NCBI GenBank assembly: GCA_031181345.1
Contig: JAPSLC010000024.1
Coordinates: 1 to 64,000, forward strand
Reading direction: 5' to 3'
Source of the DNA: Cupriavidus sp.
GTDB lineage: Bacteria > Pseudomonadota > Gammaproteobacteria > Burkholderiales > Burkholderiaceae
DNA: 64,000 nt
The first letter of the stretch is position 1. Every line of letters begins with the position of its first letter. The notes under the pieces are model-generated. The model did not search any database. It was not told where the DNA came from and worked only from the letters and a program-made list of their open reading frames with translations. The translations under genes and the position numbers were made by a program. Positions 27,080 through 37,852 of the stretch are shown here, one piece after another.

Positions 27080-27206
27080 GTGTTCTCCCTCTCCCCCTCA
27101 GGGGGAGAGGGTCGGGGAGAGGGGGTGGTTGGAGCCGCTGCAGCGTTGCCACGGCCCGTTTTCCCTCTCCCCCGCCCCTCTCCCGCGAGCGGGAGAGGGG
27201 AGAACA
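27080..27206. repeat. C/T-rich palindromic intergenic element, copy 1
   Basis: Bounded by TGTTCTCC (27081-27088) and its complement GGAGAACA (27198-27205). Inside are two hairpins: an 11-bp perfect stem with loop TCA (27087-27111) and a 12-bp perfect stem with loop GA (27175-27200). It lies between the converging isochorismatase and giant uvrA genes and could terminate both. A related copy in opposite orientation is at 47988-48150. Confidence 0.75.
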
Positions 27207-27251
27207 CCATCGGCCTGCGTCAGGTGCGAGTCCGATGGCACACGTCGCCCG

Positions 27252-30200
27252 CTACGCCACCGCCCCGCGCACCACCTTCGGCCCGACCTCGTTGGCCGCC
27301 ACCGCCGCGGTGCGCGCCAGCACCGGCACCAGCGCCGCGCCGGTATGGCTGCCCGGCGTGCGCGCCAGCACGTCCGGCGGCGCCGCCGCGACGATGGTGC
27401 CGCCGCCGTCGCCGCCTTCCGGACCGAGGTCGATGACCCAGTCGGCTTCGGCGATCACGTCCAGGTCGTGTTCGATCACCACCACGCTGTGGCCGCCGTC
27501 GACCAGACGGTGCAGCACGCGGATCAGCTTGGCCACGTCGGCCATATGCAGGCCCACGGTCGGCTCGTCGAGCACGTACAGCGTATGCGGCGGCTTCTGG
27601 CCGCGGCGCGTGATGTCGTCGCGCACCTTGGCCAGTTCGGTGACCAGCTTGATGCGCTGCGCCTCGCCGCCAGAGAGCGTCGGCGACGGCTGGCCCAGCG
27701 TCAGATAGCCGAGCCCCACGTCCTTGAGCAGCTGCAGCGGATGCGCGATGTTCGACTGCGCGGCGAAGAACTCCACCGCCTCGTCGATCTCCATCGTCAG
27801 CACCTCGCCGATATTGCGGCCGCGCCACGACACCGCCAGCGTCTCCGCATTGAAGCGCTGGCCGTGGCAGACATCGCACAGCACCTTGACGTCCGGCAGG
27901 AAGCTCATGCCGATGGTGCGCACGCCCTGGCCCTCGCAGGCCGGGCAGCGCCCGTCGCCGGTGTTGAACGAGAAGCGCGACGCGGTATAGCCCCGGGCGC
28001 GCGCCTCCAGCGTATCGGCGAACAGCCGGCGGATCGCGTCCCAGACGCCGATATAGGTGGCCGGACACGAGCGCGGCGTCTTGCCGATCGGGGTCTGGTC
28101 GACCTCGAGCACGCGATCGATCGCCTCCCAGCCGGTCACCGCGTCGCAACCCTGCCAGACATGCTGGACGTCGAGCTTCGTGACGGCCGTGCCTGCGCCC
28201 TTGCCGGCGCCCGCGGCCGGCGCGCTCTGCGCCGACTTGCGTGCACGGCGCGTCGCCGGCGACGACAGCACCGAGCGGCCGACCGCATCGAGCAGATTGG
28301 TCATCAGCACATCGCGCGCCAGCGTCGACTTGCCCGAGCCGCTGACGCCGGTGATCGCCACCAGCCGCGACAGCGGCAGGCTCGCGGTGACGTTGCGCAG
28401 GTTGTGCAGCGTGGCGCCGTGCACGGTCAGCCAGCGCTCGGGCACGGCGGCGTCGGCAGTGCTCGCCTTGCCTCGCGCCGCCGCCGAAACGGGCCGGCGC
28501 GCTTGCAGCGGATGGACGATCGGCCGGGCCAGGAACTGGCCGGTCAGCGACGAGGGCTGCGCCGCCAGGTCGGCGACGCCGCCCTGCGCGACCACGTGGC
28601 CGCCGCGCTTGCCGGCGCCGGGGCCGATGTCGATGATGTGGTCGGCGCGGCGGATGGTGTCCTCGTCGTGCTCGACCACCACCAGCGTGTTGCCCTTGTC
28701 GCCGAGCTTGCGCAGCGCGTCGAGCAGGATGCGGTTGTCGCGCGGATGCAGGCCGATAGTGGGTTCGTCTAGCACGTAGCAGACGCCCTGCAGATTGCTG
28801 CCCAGCTGCGCCGCCAGGCGGATCCGCTGCGCCTCGCCGCCCGACAGGCTGGGCGCGGCGCGGTCCAGGCTCAGGTAGCCCAGGCCGACCTCTTCGAGAA
28901 ATTCGAGCCGGCTGCGGATCTCGCTGACCACGTCGCGCGCGATCTCCGCGTCGCGGCCGCCCAGCGTCAGCTGCTCGATCCACGCGCGCGTCTGCGACAC
29001 GGTCCACTGCGCAATGTCGACGATCGAGCGGCCGGCGAAGCTGACCGCGCGCGCGGCCGAGTTCAGCCGCGTGCCGTGGCACGACGGGCAGGCCGCATGG
29101 CCGACGCCTTCCGGTTCGATCTCCTCCGACGGCAGCGTCTGCTCGCGGCCGCGTTCGTCGCCGCCGATCACGCTGTCGTCATAGGCGGCGCGTTGTTCGC
29201 CGGTCAGCGCGAGGCCGGTGCCGACGCAGCTCTCGCACCAGCCATGCTTGCTGTTGTACGAGAACATGCGCGGGTCCAGCTCCGGATAGCTGGTGCCGCA
29301 GGTGGGGCAGGCGCGCTTGGTCGAGAAGACCTTGGTCTGGCCGACGCCGTCGCCGTTGTGGCCGTTGCCGAACGCTTCGCGCAGGCCGTCCAGCGGCGCC
29401 AGCAGGTGCATCACGCCCTTGCCGTGCTCGAGCGCCTGCTCCAGCAGCGCGCGCAGCGCCGCCTCGTTGTCGGGCGAGACCACCACGTCGCCGACCGGCA
29501 GTTCGATCGTGTGTTCGCGGAAGCGGTCCAGCCGCGGCCACGGATCGACCGGCAGGAAGGCGCCGTCGACGCGCAGATGCGTATGGCCGCGCGCCTTGGC
29601 CCATTTGGCGAGGTCGGTATAGACGCCCTTGCGGTTGACCACCAGCGGCGCCAGCAGGCCGACATGCTGGCCGCGGTATTCGCGCAGCAGCTGCGCGGCG
29701 ATCGATTCGGGGCTCTGCGCCGTCACCGGCGTGCCGTCGTGCACGCAGTGCTGCAGGCCGAGCTTGACGTACAGCAGGCGCAGGAAGTGCCAGACCTCGG
29801 AGGTGGTCGCCACCGTGCTCTTGCGGCCGCCGCGCGACAGGCGCTGCTCGATCGCCACGGTCGGCGGAATGCCGAACACCGCGTCCACCTCGGGCCGGCC
29901 CGCCGGCTGCACGATCGAGCGCGCATAGGCGTTCAGCGACTCCAGATAGCGCCGCTGGCCCTCGTGGAACAGGATGTCGAAGGCGAGCGTGGATTTGCCC
30001 GAGCCCGAGACGCCGGTCACGACGTTGAACTTGTTGTGCGGGATATCGACGTTCAGCGACTTCAGGTTGTGCTCGTGCGCGTTGACGATGCGCACCACGT
30101 TCTCGCCCTGGACCTCGGCCAGCGCGCGCCGCGCGCGGCGGGCCGCCGGCGAGCCGTGCGCGGATTGCAGCCGCAGCGCGTCGTGCTCGGCCTGCGCATC

Positions 30201-33170
30201 GCTGCGCCCGATCTGGTTCTCGTACTGCAGCAGCGCCGCGCCGGTATGCGACTGCTCGCAGCGCTTGACGTCGTCCGGCGTCCCCGCGCAGACCAGCTGG
30301 CCGCCGGCGTCGCCGCCCTCGGGACCGAGGTCGATCAGCCAGTCGGCGGCGCGGATCACGTCGAGGTTGTGCTCGATCACGATCAGCGAATGCCCACCGT
30401 CCAGCAGCTTGCCGAAGGCGCGCATCAGCTTGGCGATGTCGTCGAAGTGCAGGCCGGTGGTCGGCTCGTCGAACATGAAGAGCCGCCCCTCGCTGGCGTC
30501 CGGCGCGACGCGCTTGCGCGCGGCCTGCGCGGTTTCGGCGAGGAAGCCGGCCAGCTTCAGGCGCTGCGCCTCGCCGCCCGACAGCGTCGGCACCGGCTGG
30601 CCCAGCTTCACGTACTCGAGGCCGACATCGACGATCGGCTGCAGCACGCGCAGCACCTCGGTGTCGGCGGCGAACAGCGCCACCGCCTCGCTGACGGTCA
30701 GCTCCAGCACGTCGGCGATGCCGAGCGCGCGGCCGCCGCGCTCGATCTTGACCTCGAGGATCTCGGCGCGATAGCGCGTGCCGTCGCAATCCGGGCAGCG
30801 CAGGTAGACGTCGGACAGGAACTGCATCTCGACGTGCTCGAAGCCCGAGCCGCCGCAGGTCGGGCAGCGTCCGTCGCCCGAGTTGAAGCTGAAGGTGCCG
30901 GCGGTATAGCCGCGTTGTTTGGCCAGCGGCGCCTTGGCGAACAGCTTGCGGATCTCGTCGAAGGCGCCGACATAGCTGGCCGGATTGGAACGCGCGGTCT
31001 TGCCGATCGGCGACTGGTCGACGAAGACCGCATCGCCGATCTGCTCGGCGCCGGTGAGCGCGCGGTGCGCGCCGGGTGTTTCGGTGGCGCGGCCGAAATG
31101 GCGGGCCAGCGCGGGGTGCAGCACGTCCTGGATCAGTGTCGACTTGCCGGAGCCGGACACACCGGTCACGCAGACCAGGCGCTGCAGCGGGATCGACACG
31201 GTGACGTCCTGCAGGTTGTGCTCGCTGGCGCCTTCGAGCACCAGCCGCGGCGTGGCCTCGTCGACCGGCCGGCGGACCCAGTCCGATGCATCGGCGACGC
31301 GGCGCTGACCGGCGAGATATTGGCCGGTCAGCGTGCCGGCGTGGCGGATCTCGGCCGGCGTGCCGTCGTAGACGATCTCGCCGCCGCGCTCGCCGGGGCC
31401 CGGCCCCATGTCGATCAGCCGGTCCGCGGCCAGCATTACCGAGGGATCGTGTTCGACCACCACCAGCGTATTGCCGGCATCGCGCAGCCGCCGCATCGCC
31501 TCGACGATCCGGTTCAGATCGCGCGGATGCAGGCCGATGCTGGGCTCGTCGAGCACGAACAGCGTGTTGACCAGCGAGGTGCCGAGCGCGGTGGTCAGGT
31601 TGATCCGCTGCACCTCGCCGCCGGACAGCGTGCGGCTCTGGCGGTCCAGCGTCAGGTAGCCGATGCCGACGTCGCACAGGTACTTCAGGCGCGTGCGGAC
31701 CTCGGTCAGCAACAGCTTCAGCGCGTCGTCGAGCAACACGCTTGGCAGCGTCAGCGTGTCGAAGAAACGGCGGATGCGTTCGATCGGCAGCAGCATCAGG
31801 TCGTGCACGGTCAGGCCGGGCAGGGCCTCGAGCTGTTCACGGCGCCAGGCCACGCCGCGCGGCATCACGCGGCGGGCGGGATCGAGCACGGCATCGGCGT
31901 TCTCGCGCGAGCCCAGGCGCCACAGCATCGCCTCGGTCTTCAGCCGCGCGCCGCCGCAGGTCTCGCACAGCGTGTAGCTGCGGTACTTCGACAGCAGCAC
32001 GCGGATATGCATCTTGTAGGCCTTCGACTCCAGATAGTCGAAGAAGCGGCGCACGCCGTACCACTGGCTGTTCCACTTGCCGTTCCACGCGGGATCGCCG
32101 TCGATGACCCAGTCGCGTTGCGCCTGCGTCAGTTCGGCCCAGGGCGTGTCGCGCGGAATGCCGGCGCGCACGGCGTAGCGCATCAGGTCGTCCTGGCACT
32201 CCTTCCATGCGGGCGTCTGCATCGGCTTGATCGCGCCCTCGCGCAGCGTCTTGCGCCCGTCGGGAATCACCAGGCCGAGATCGACGCCGATCACGCGGCC
32301 GAAGCCGCGGCAGGCCTCGCAGGCGCCGTAGGCCGAGTTGAACGAGAACAGCGCCGGCTGCGGATCGGCATAGCGCAGGTCGCTCTCGGGGCAGTGCAGG
32401 CCGGTGGAGAAGCGCCAGATGGTCGCTTCGGCGTCGGCCGCTTCCGCGGAGGCGGCCTCGCCCTCGGGCAGCACGTAGACATTGACGCGGCCGGCGCCGC
32501 GCTTCAGCGAGGACTCGAGCGCCTCGACCACGCGGGCCTTGTCGGCGCGCTGCAGGCGGAAGCGGTCGGCCACCACGTCCAGCATCTTGCGCGGACCGGT
32601 CGGCGAGTTCACCACGCGCTGCGCCTGCACGCGGGTATAGCCGCTGACCGACAGCCATTGCGCGATCTCATCCTCGGTCGCGGACTCAGGCAACTCGACC
32701 GGGAAGGTCACCGCCAGGCGCGGATCGCCGGCGCGGGTGCGTTCGAGCAGTTCGGCGTAGATGGTCTCGGGGGTGTCGTGGCGCACCGGCAGCGCGGTCT
32801 CGCGATCGAACAGCTGGGCCGCGCGCGCGAACAGCAGCTTCAGATGGTCGTTCAGCTCGGTCATGGTGCCGACCGTCGAGCGCGAGCTGCGCACCGGATT
32901 GGTCTGGTCGATCGCGATCGCCGGCGGCACGCCCTCGACGCGCTCGACCTGCGGGCGGTCCATGCGATCGAGGAACTGGCGGGCGTAGGCGCTGAAGGTC
33001 TCGACATAGCGCCGCTGCCCTTCGGCATAGAGGGTGTCGAAGACCAGGCTGGATTTGCCGGAGCCGGACGGACCCGTGACCACCGTCATTTCGCCGGTGC
33101 GCAGATCCAGATCGACTTGCTTGAGATTGTGCTGACGCGCGCCGCGGATGCGGATGACGCCGGAAGACAT
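27252..33170 (-). CDS. Double-length UvrA paralogue, four ABC ATPase modules
   Basis: 1972 residues, about twice the length of UvrA (~950). The first half (1 to about 1020) and second half (about 1021 to 1972) each look like a full UvrA. Four Walker A motifs (about 35, 670, 1052, 1608), each SGSGKS, and four LSGGE signatures (about 515, 860, 1437, 1828) are all intact. CxxC pairs occur in both halves ([56 protein letters not shown]). UvrA normally works as a homodimer, so this chain may be a covalent pseudo-dimer. The two halves differ, so they may have specialised. Whether it works with UvrB is unknown. It is a single-gene unit. Confidence 0.93.
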   Translation of the reverse strand: MSSGVIRIRGARQHNLKQVDLDLRTGEMTVVTGPSGSGKSSLVFDTLYAEGQRRYVETFSAYARQFLDRMDRPQVERVEGVPPAIAIDQTNPVRSSRSTVGTMTELNDHLKLLFARAAQLFDRETALPVRHDTPETIYAELLERTRAGDPRLAVTFPVELPESATEDEIAQWLSVSGYTRVQAQRVVNSPTGPRKMLDVVADRFRLQRADKARVVEALESSLKRGAGRVNVYVLPEGEAASAEAADAEATIWRFSTGLHCPESDLRYADPQPALFSFNSAYGACEACRGFGRVIGVDLGLVIPDGRKTLREGAIKPMQTPAWKECQDDLMRYAVRAGIPRDTPWAELTQAQRDWVIDGDPAWNGKWNSQWYGVRRFFDYLESKAYKMHIRVLLSKYRSYTLCETCGGARLKTEAMLWRLGSRENADAVLDPARRVMPRGVAWRREQLEALPGLTVHDLMLLPIERIRRFFDTLTLPSVLLDDALKLLLTEVRTRLKYLCDVGIGYLTLDRQSRTLSGGEVQRINLTTALGTSLVNTLFVLDEPSIGLHPRDLNRIVEAMRRLRDAGNTLVVVEHDPSVMLAADRLIDMGPGPGERGGEIVYDGTPAEIRHAGTLTGQYLAGQRRVADASDWVRRPVDEATPRLVLEGASEHNLQDVTVSIPLQRLVCVTGVSGSGKSTLIQDVLHPALARHFGRATETPGAHRALTGAEQIGDAVFVDQSPIGKTARSNPASYVGAFDEIRKLFAKAPLAKQRGYTAGTFSFNSGDGRCPTCGGSGFEHVEMQFLSDVYLRCPDCDGTRYRAEILEVKIERGGRALGIADVLELTVSEAVALFAADTEVLRVLQPIVDVGLEYVKLGQPVPTLSGGEAQRLKLAGFLAETAQAARKRVAPDASEGRLFMFDEPTTGLHFDDIAKLMRAFGKLLDGGHSLIVIEHNLDVIRAADWLIDLGPEGGDAGGQLVCAGTPDDVKRCEQSHTGAALLQYENQIGRSDAQAEHDALRLQSAHGSPAARRARRALAEVQGENVVRIVNAHEHNLKSLNVDIPHNKFNVVTGVSGSGKSTLAFDILFHEGQRRYLESLNAYARSIVQPAGRPEVDAVFGIPPTVAIEQRLSRGGRKSTVATTSEVWHFLRLLYVKLGLQHCVHDGTPVTAQSPESIAAQLLREYRGQHVGLLAPLVVNRKGVYTDLAKWAKARGHTHLRVDGAFLPVDPWPRLDRFREHTIELPVGDVVVSPDNEAALRALLEQALEHGKGVMHLLAPLDGLREAFGNGHNGDGVGQTKVFSTKRACPTCGTSYPELDPRMFSYNSKHGWCESCVGTGLALTGEQRAAYDDSVIGGDERGREQTLPSEEIEPEGVGHAACPSCHGTRLNSAARAVSFAGRSIVDIAQWTVSQTRAWIEQLTLGGRDAEIARDVVSEIRSRLEFLEEVGLGYLSLDRAAPSLSGGEAQRIRLAAQLGSNLQGVCYVLDEPTIGLHPRDNRILLDALRKLGDKGNTLVVVEHDEDTIRRADHIIDIGPGAGKRGGHVVAQGGVADLAAQPSSLTGQFLARPIVHPLQARRPVSAAARGKASTADAAVPERWLTVHGATLHNLRNVTASLPLSRLVAITGVSGSGKSTLARDVLMTNLLDAVGRSVLSSPATRRARKSAQSAPAAGAGKGAGTAVTKLDVQHVWQGCDAVTGWEAIDRVLEVDQTPIGKTPRSCPATYIGVWDAIRRLFADTLEARARGYTASRFSFNTGDGRCPACEGQGVRTIGMSFLPDVKVLCDVCHGQRFNAETLAVSWRGRNIGEVLTMEIDEAVEFFAAQSNIAHPLQLLKDVGLGYLTLGQPSPTLSGGEAQRIKLVTELAKVRDDITRRGQKPPHTLYVLDEPTVGLHMADVAKLIRVLHRLVDGGHSVVVIEHDLDVIAEADWVIDLGPEGGDGGGTIVAAAPPDVLARTPGSHTGAALVPVLARTAAVAANEVGPKVVRGAVA

Positions 33171-33638
33171 GGGGGAATCCTTTCGATGGCCGCACCGCGC
33201 CCAAGGCCGGGGGCGGTGGAAAGTCGGGCGTAAACTTTAGCAAAAGTCCCGCGGACGCGTTCGAATGCCACGCGGACGCCGCCTGGCGGCCCGTCGGGGG
33301 TCCTTCGACGGCGCTGGATGTGGCACGCCGCACCGACCGCCGCCGGCCCCGGCGCGCTCCTTTGCACAGATTCCGGGTGTTTTCAATAGATTCCGCCTGC
33401 CGGGGCCCATAGCATGGCGGCGCCGGCGGTGGGCGCCTCCGGTCGAGCGGCATACCGCTCCGGCTGCCGGAATCCCGCCGGCAGACCCCAGCCGCCGCTG
33501 GCCACGACCAGCAGCACCAGCAGCCACCCGCCGCCCACCGCCGCCCCCACGCCGCCAGCCCGCCGCCCCGGCGCTCGGCTGGCAACCGGCGCCGCCGCCT
33601 TCCGCGGCGCCCATCCCCAAAACGCCAGGAGAACACGC
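33171..33638. other. Divergent intergenic region, giant uvrA / ankyrin gene
   Basis: 468 bases without a convincing gene. Visible: an AT-richer patch near 33232-33250 on the giant-uvrA side; TTGCAC (33362-33367) with AATAGA (33385-33390) at 17-bp spacing as a weak plus-strand promoter; and a direct repeat AGATTCCG at 33368-33375 and 33388-33395. The reading frame upstream of the ankyrin start encodes Pro/Ala/Thr-rich sequence that I do not believe is translated. Confidence 0.45.
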
Positions 33639-35003
33639 ATGGTGCTAACAACCAGGAGTTTCGTCGACGCCAAACCTGCCGGTGCGCCCGGCGGCGCACC
33701 CACCGGGGAAGGGGCGGCGGTTGCCGCCCTGCATGCCGCCGTCGCGCGCGGCGACGCGGTGGCGATCGACACGCTCGCCGCCGGGCAGCCCGCGCTGCTG
33801 CGGCTGCCGGACCGCGATGGCAATACCGCGCTGCACCTGGCGATGCTGGCCGGTGGCGATCTGAAGACCGTCGATCGTCTGCTGCAGCACGGCGCCGATC
33901 CGGCGCTGACCAACGTCGACGGCGATACCGCCCTGCATCTGGCCTTCCAGATCCGGCCGCCCGCGCCGCAACTGGTGCGCGCGCTGCTGCGCCAGCTGGA
34001 GTACCAGGGTACCCACGCCGCGAAGCTGGCGCTGTCCGCCCGCAATGCCGATCGTCAGCCGCCGGTGGCGCTGGCGGCGCTCGCGGACGACGGTGCGCTG
34101 GCCGCCGACGCGGCGCTGGCGGCCACGATCGGCGAACTGGTGTCCGACTATCTCGGCTGGCTGGGACGCAGCGGCACCGATGAACTGGCCCACGCCGCCA
34201 GCAGCGGCGACGTGGCGCAACTGGCGCCGTGGCTGGCGCGCGCCGAATCCTTGTCGCTGCCGCTGTCGGCGCGCGGGCACGGGGCGCTGGCCATCGCCGC
34301 CGGACGCGGCCATCTGGCGGCGATGCGCGAGCTGATCGCGGCCGCCCAGCCGCATGGCGCCTGGCTGATCGACCTGGCTTCCTTTCCCGACGGCGAGACG
34401 CCGCTGGCGCGCGCCGCCACGTTCGGCCAGCGCGAGGCCGTGGCGCTGCTGCTGGCGAATGGCGCGGCCGTCGACGGCCGCGACACCGCGCGGCGCACGC
34501 CGCTGATGCGCGCCGCGGTCTACGGCCATGCCGACGTGGCCGCGACGCTGCTGGCGGCGGGCGCCGATCCGCAGGCGTGCCAGGCCGAAGGCTGGACGCC
34601 GCTCGGCTACGCGGCCGCGGCGCTGCACCCCGAGGTGGTGGCGATGCTGCTGATGCATGGCGCAGGCGATAGTCTCCAGCAGCGCAACGCCGCGATGCGC
34701 ACGCCCTTGCTATTGGCCGCCGCCAGCGACGAACTCGGGCGATCCCCGGCGGTACGTGCGCGCACGGTGGCCTTGCTGCTGCAGGCCGGTGCCGGTGTCG
34801 ATGCGGCGGATCAGCAAGGCATGACGCCGCTGATGGTGGCCGCGCGGTCGGGCGATGCCGCCGTGGCCAGGCTGCTGCTCGATGCCGGCGCCAATCCGCT
34901 GCTGCGCAATGCGAAGGGGCATACGGCGCTGACGCTGGCGCAGGCCGCGGGACAGCGCGACGTGGTCGCGCTGCTGGCGCCGCCGTCGCATACACCGGCC
35001 TGA
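33639..35003 (+). CDS. Ankyrin-repeat protein
   Basis: 454 residues with an AGGAGA Shine-Dalgarno before MVLTTRSFVDAKP. Two groups of ankyrin repeats: about 45-115 (DRDGNTALHLAMLAGG, NVDGDTALHLAFQ) and about 205-450 (FPDGETPLARAATFGQREAVALLLANGA, ARRTPLMRAAVYGHADVAATLLAAGAD, EGWTPLGYAAAALHPEVVAMLLMHGA, MRTPLLLAAASD, QQGMTPLMVAARSGDAAVARLLLDAGA, AKGHTALTLAQAAG). A helical spacer lies between them. No signal peptide or membrane segment, so probably a cytoplasmic protein-interaction scaffold. It converges with the efflux operon 34 bases downstream. No partner can be named from context. Confidence 0.88.
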   Translation: MVLTTRSFVDAKPAGAPGGAPTGEGAAVAALHAAVARGDAVAIDTLAAGQPALLRLPDRDGNTALHLAMLAGGDLKTVDRLLQHGADPALTNVDGDTALHLAFQIRPPAPQLVRALLRQLEYQGTHAAKLALSARNADRQPPVALAALADDGALAADAALAATIGELVSDYLGWLGRSGTDELAHAASSGDVAQLAPWLARAESLSLPLSARGHGALAIAAGRGHLAAMRELIAAAQPHGAWLIDLASFPDGETPLARAATFGQREAVALLLANGAAVDGRDTARRTPLMRAAVYGHADVAATLLAAGADPQACQAEGWTPLGYAAAALHPEVVAMLLMHGAGDSLQQRNAAMRTPLLLAAASDELGRSPAVRARTVALLLQAGAGVDAADQQGMTPLMVAARSGDAAVARLLLDAGANPLLRNAKGHTALTLAQAAGQRDVVALLAPPSHTPA

Positions 35004-35037
35004 GCCGGGACCCGGGCGTGATCGCCGGGCCGACGAT

Positions 35038-36639
35038 TCAGCGCGAGGCCGTGGTCGCGGGGCTCCCGGCCACGTCCTGCGGCGCACCGTCGGCCTCGGC
35101 GTGCCACCAGCCGCCGCCGAGAGCCTGCAGCAGGGCCGCTGAATCGGCCAGACGATCGGCACTGGCGCGCGTCAGCGCCAGCGTGGTTTCGCGATGCTGG
35201 CGTTGTGCGTCGATCAGCGCCAGCTGGCTGACGCCGCCCAGCCGGTATTGCTCGGCGACGATGGCCAGCGTGGCGGCGGCGCGCTGGGCCGCTTCGGCAC
35301 GCGCCCGCAGCGTCTCGGCATCGCTGTGCACCGCCTGCAGCGCATCGGCGACCTCGCGCAGCCCCTGCAGCACCGCCTGCCGGTGCGCCGCGAGCGCCTG
35401 GCGATAGGCCGCTTCCGCGGCGCGTTGCCGCGCACGCAGCGCGCCGCCGCGAAACACCGGCTGCACCAGTCCCGCTGCGATATTCCACACATTGAGATGA
35501 TCGAACAGATCGCCGCCGCTGCGCGACTGCGTGCCCGCGCTGGCCGACAGCGTCAGGCTCGGATACAGATTGGCGGTGGCGACGCCGATATCGGCGCTGG
35601 CCCGATGCAGCAGCGCCTCGGCCGCGCGGATGTCGGGACGCCGGCGCGCCAGCGTCGACGGCAGGCTGACCGGCAGGGTGTTGGGCAACCGCAGTTCGGC
35701 GAGGCGGAATACCGGCACGGCGGCGGCTGTTGCGATCGAGCCGGCCTGTCCCGCCTCGCGCTCCACGTCGGGGTCTCCCGCCGCCTCCGGCGGTAATCCC
35801 AGATAGATCGCCAACTGATGGCGCGTCGCCGCCAACTGCCGCGACAAGCCCGGCAGCAGCGCTTCGGTCTGCGCCAGTTCGCCGCGTTGCCGCTCCGCCT
35901 CGACCCTGGCGGCGCCGCCGAGCGCGACCCCTTGCTCGACGATCGCCAACTGCCGCCGCTGCGCGTCGATCAGCGCCTCGGTGTCCTCGATCTGCGCGCG
36001 CAGGCTGGCTTCGCGGATGGCGGCGGTGGCGACATTGGCGGCCAGCGACAGCCGCGCCGCCTCGAGCTCGAAGCGCTGGAAGTCGACCGCCGCGCGCAGG
36101 CCTTCCAGTTCGCGCCGTTGGGCGCCGAACAGGTCCAGCACGTAGGAGACCCGCACCGAGGCGCCATACAGCGTGAAGGGCGGGGGACTGGGGAAGGCGG
36201 TAATGCCCATCGATTCGATATTGACCTGCTGGCGGGCGGCGTCGAGCCGCGCGTCGATGGCCGGCCACTGCGCGACGCCGGCCGCGGCGGCGTAGTCGTG
36301 CTGGGCGCGCTCGAGGCTGGCCTGTGCCTGGGCCAGCGTCGGACTGTTGGCGAGCGCGGTGCGGATGGCGCTATCGAGCGCGGGGCTGCCGAACAGCGAC
36401 CACCACTGCGCCGGCACGTCGGCGCCATCGACCAGTTGCTGCGCCTGGCCATGCCGCATCGACACGGACGCCGGCGCGGACGTCGTCGTCGAGGGCGAGG
36501 GCGAGGGCGCGGCGCCATAGCGCGCGTTGTCGGGCGCGGGCGGTGCGACGAAGTCCGGGCCGACGGCGCAGCCGGCCAGCAGCGCGGCGGCACCAAGCGC
36601 CAGCGACAGGCGTGGGCATCGGAACGCGGGCAGGATCAT
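35038..36639 (-). CDS. Outer-membrane efflux lipoprotein, NodT/OprM family
   Basis: 533 residues. A lipoprotein signal with lipobox LLAGC (Cys24) is followed by the TolC-like outer-membrane factor fold: two OEP repeats (about 100-300 and 320-510) with the typical RRPDIRAAEALLHRASADIGVATANLYPSLTLSASAG segment. It forms the outer-membrane duct of a tripartite exporter. It is the last gene of the TetR-HlyD-ATPase-permease cluster, 50 bases after the permease, with an AAGGAG Shine-Dalgarno. An in-frame upstream start would add 13 residues before the signal peptide and is not favoured. Confidence 0.93.
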   Translation of the reverse strand: MILPAFRCPRLSLALGAAALLAGCAVGPDFVAPPAPDNARYGAAPSPSPSTTTSAPASVSMRHGQAQQLVDGADVPAQWWSLFGSPALDSAIRTALANSPTLAQAQASLERAQHDYAAAAGVAQWPAIDARLDAARQQVNIESMGITAFPSPPPFTLYGASVRVSYVLDLFGAQRRELEGLRAAVDFQRFELEAARLSLAANVATAAIREASLRAQIEDTEALIDAQRRQLAIVEQGVALGGAARVEAERQRGELAQTEALLPGLSRQLAATRHQLAIYLGLPPEAAGDPDVEREAGQAGSIATAAAVPVFRLAELRLPNTLPVSLPSTLARRRPDIRAAEALLHRASADIGVATANLYPSLTLSASAGTQSRSGGDLFDHLNVWNIAAGLVQPVFRGGALRARQRAAEAAYRQALAAHRQAVLQGLREVADALQAVHSDAETLRARAEAAQRAAATLAIVAEQYRLGGVSQLALIDAQRQHRETTLALTRASADRLADSAALLQALGGGWWHAEADGAPQDVAGSPATTASR

Positions 36640-36688
36640 CGCAATCTCCTTGCAGGCATCGACGTTGGGGGACCGCATCGGACTTCGG

Positions 36689-37852
36689 TCAATCGAGCGT
36701 ACGGCGATAGAAGCGCACCGCGATCGCCATCACCACCGCGGTGAACAGCAGCAGCGGCCACACATTGGGCCAGAGCTCGACCCAGCCGCTGCCCTTGAGC
36801 AGGATGCCGCGGATCATCCGGTGGAAGTACGTCATCGGCAGCAGGTTGCCGATCGCCTGCGCCCACCCCGGCATGCCCTGGAAGGGGAACATGAAGCCCG
36901 ACAGCAGGATGCCCGGCAGGAAGTAGAAGAAGGTCAGCTGCATCGCCTGCAGCTGGTTCTGCGCCAGCGACGACAGCGTGATGCCGACCGTCAGGTTGGC
37001 GGCGATGAACAGCAGCGCAGCCAGGTAGACCGCGATCACCGAGCCGACGAAGGGCACGCCGAAGACCCAGCGCGCCGCCAGCAGGATGATGGTGCTCTGG
37101 ATCAGCCCGATGAAGACATAGGGCACGATCTTGCCGCTCATCACTTCAAGCGGCCGCACCGGCGTGGCGAGCAGGTTCTCCATCGTGCCGCGCTCGCGTT
37201 CGCGCGTCATCGCCAGGCCCGTCATCATCACCATCGTCATCGACAGGATCACGCCCATCAGGCCGGGCACGATGTTGTAGGCGGTCAGCCCCTCGGGGTT
37301 GTAGAGCCGATGCACCTGCACGTCGAAGGCCGGCTTGCCGCTCGCGAGCGAAGACAGCGGGCCCTTCAGGTCCTTGTCGGCGACCGCGATCGGCATCTGC
37401 GACAGCGCGGCCAGCGCGGCGCCGGTGGCCGACGGGTCGGTGGCGTCGGCCTCGACCAGCACCGCGGGCCGTTCGCCGCGCAGCAGCCGGCGCGTGAAAT
37501 CCGGCGGGATGGTGACCACGAACTGCAGCTCCCCGCGCATCAGCGCCTCGCGCCCCGCCGCCTCGTCGGGCAGCGTGCCGACCACGCGGAAATAGCGCGA
37601 GGCCTGCATGCTGGCGACCAGCGAGCGGGTGAATTCGCTGTGGTCCGCGGCGATCACGCCGGTGGGCAACTGACGCGGATCGGTATTGATGGCGAAGCCG
37701 AACAGCAGCAGCTGCAGCACCGGCAGCCCGACGATCATGCCGAAGGTCACGCGGTCGCGGCGCAGCTGCAGGAATTCCTTCAGCACGATGCTCCACCAGC
37801 GCCGCAACGAGAAGCCGAGGCGTTCTTCGCCGGCGCGTGCTTCGCCTCTCAC
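36689..37852 (-). CDS. ABC-2 type transporter permease, YbhR/YhiH-like
   Basis: 387 residues, GTG start overlapping the ATPase stop (GTGA at 37849-37852). One N-terminal membrane segment, a large extracytoplasmic domain (about 60-180), then five C-terminal segments; signature stretches are KEFLQLRRDRVTFGMIVGLPVLQLLLFGFAINTDP and TRERERGTMENLLATPVRPLEVMSGKI. This topology is that of ABC-2 exporters such as E. coli YbhS/YbhR. Only one permease gene is present, so a homodimer is expected, unlike the two-gene YbhRS pair. Confidence 0.92.
   Translation of the reverse strand: MRGEARAGEERLGFSLRRWWSIVLKEFLQLRRDRVTFGMIVGLPVLQLLLFGFAINTDPRQLPTGVIAADHSEFTRSLVASMQASRYFRVVGTLPDEAAGREALMRGELQFVVTIPPDFTRRLLRGERPAVLVEADATDPSATGAALAALSQMPIAVADKDLKGPLSSLASGKPAFDVQVHRLYNPEGLTAYNIVPGLMGVILSMTMVMMTGLAMTRERERGTMENLLATPVRPLEVMSGKIVPYVFIGLIQSTIILLAARWVFGVPFVGSVIAVYLAALLFIAANLTVGITLSSLAQNQLQAMQLTFFYFLPGILLSGFMFPFQGMPGWAQAIGNLLPMTYFHRMIRGILLKGSGWVELWPNVWPLLLFTAVVMAIAVRFYRRTLD

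Noticed and set aside
29076..33233. Plus-strand open frame of about 1385 codons antisense to the giant UvrA
   Set aside because: Shadow of the four-module UvrA reading frame; no recognisable domain and composition typical of antisense GC-rich frames.
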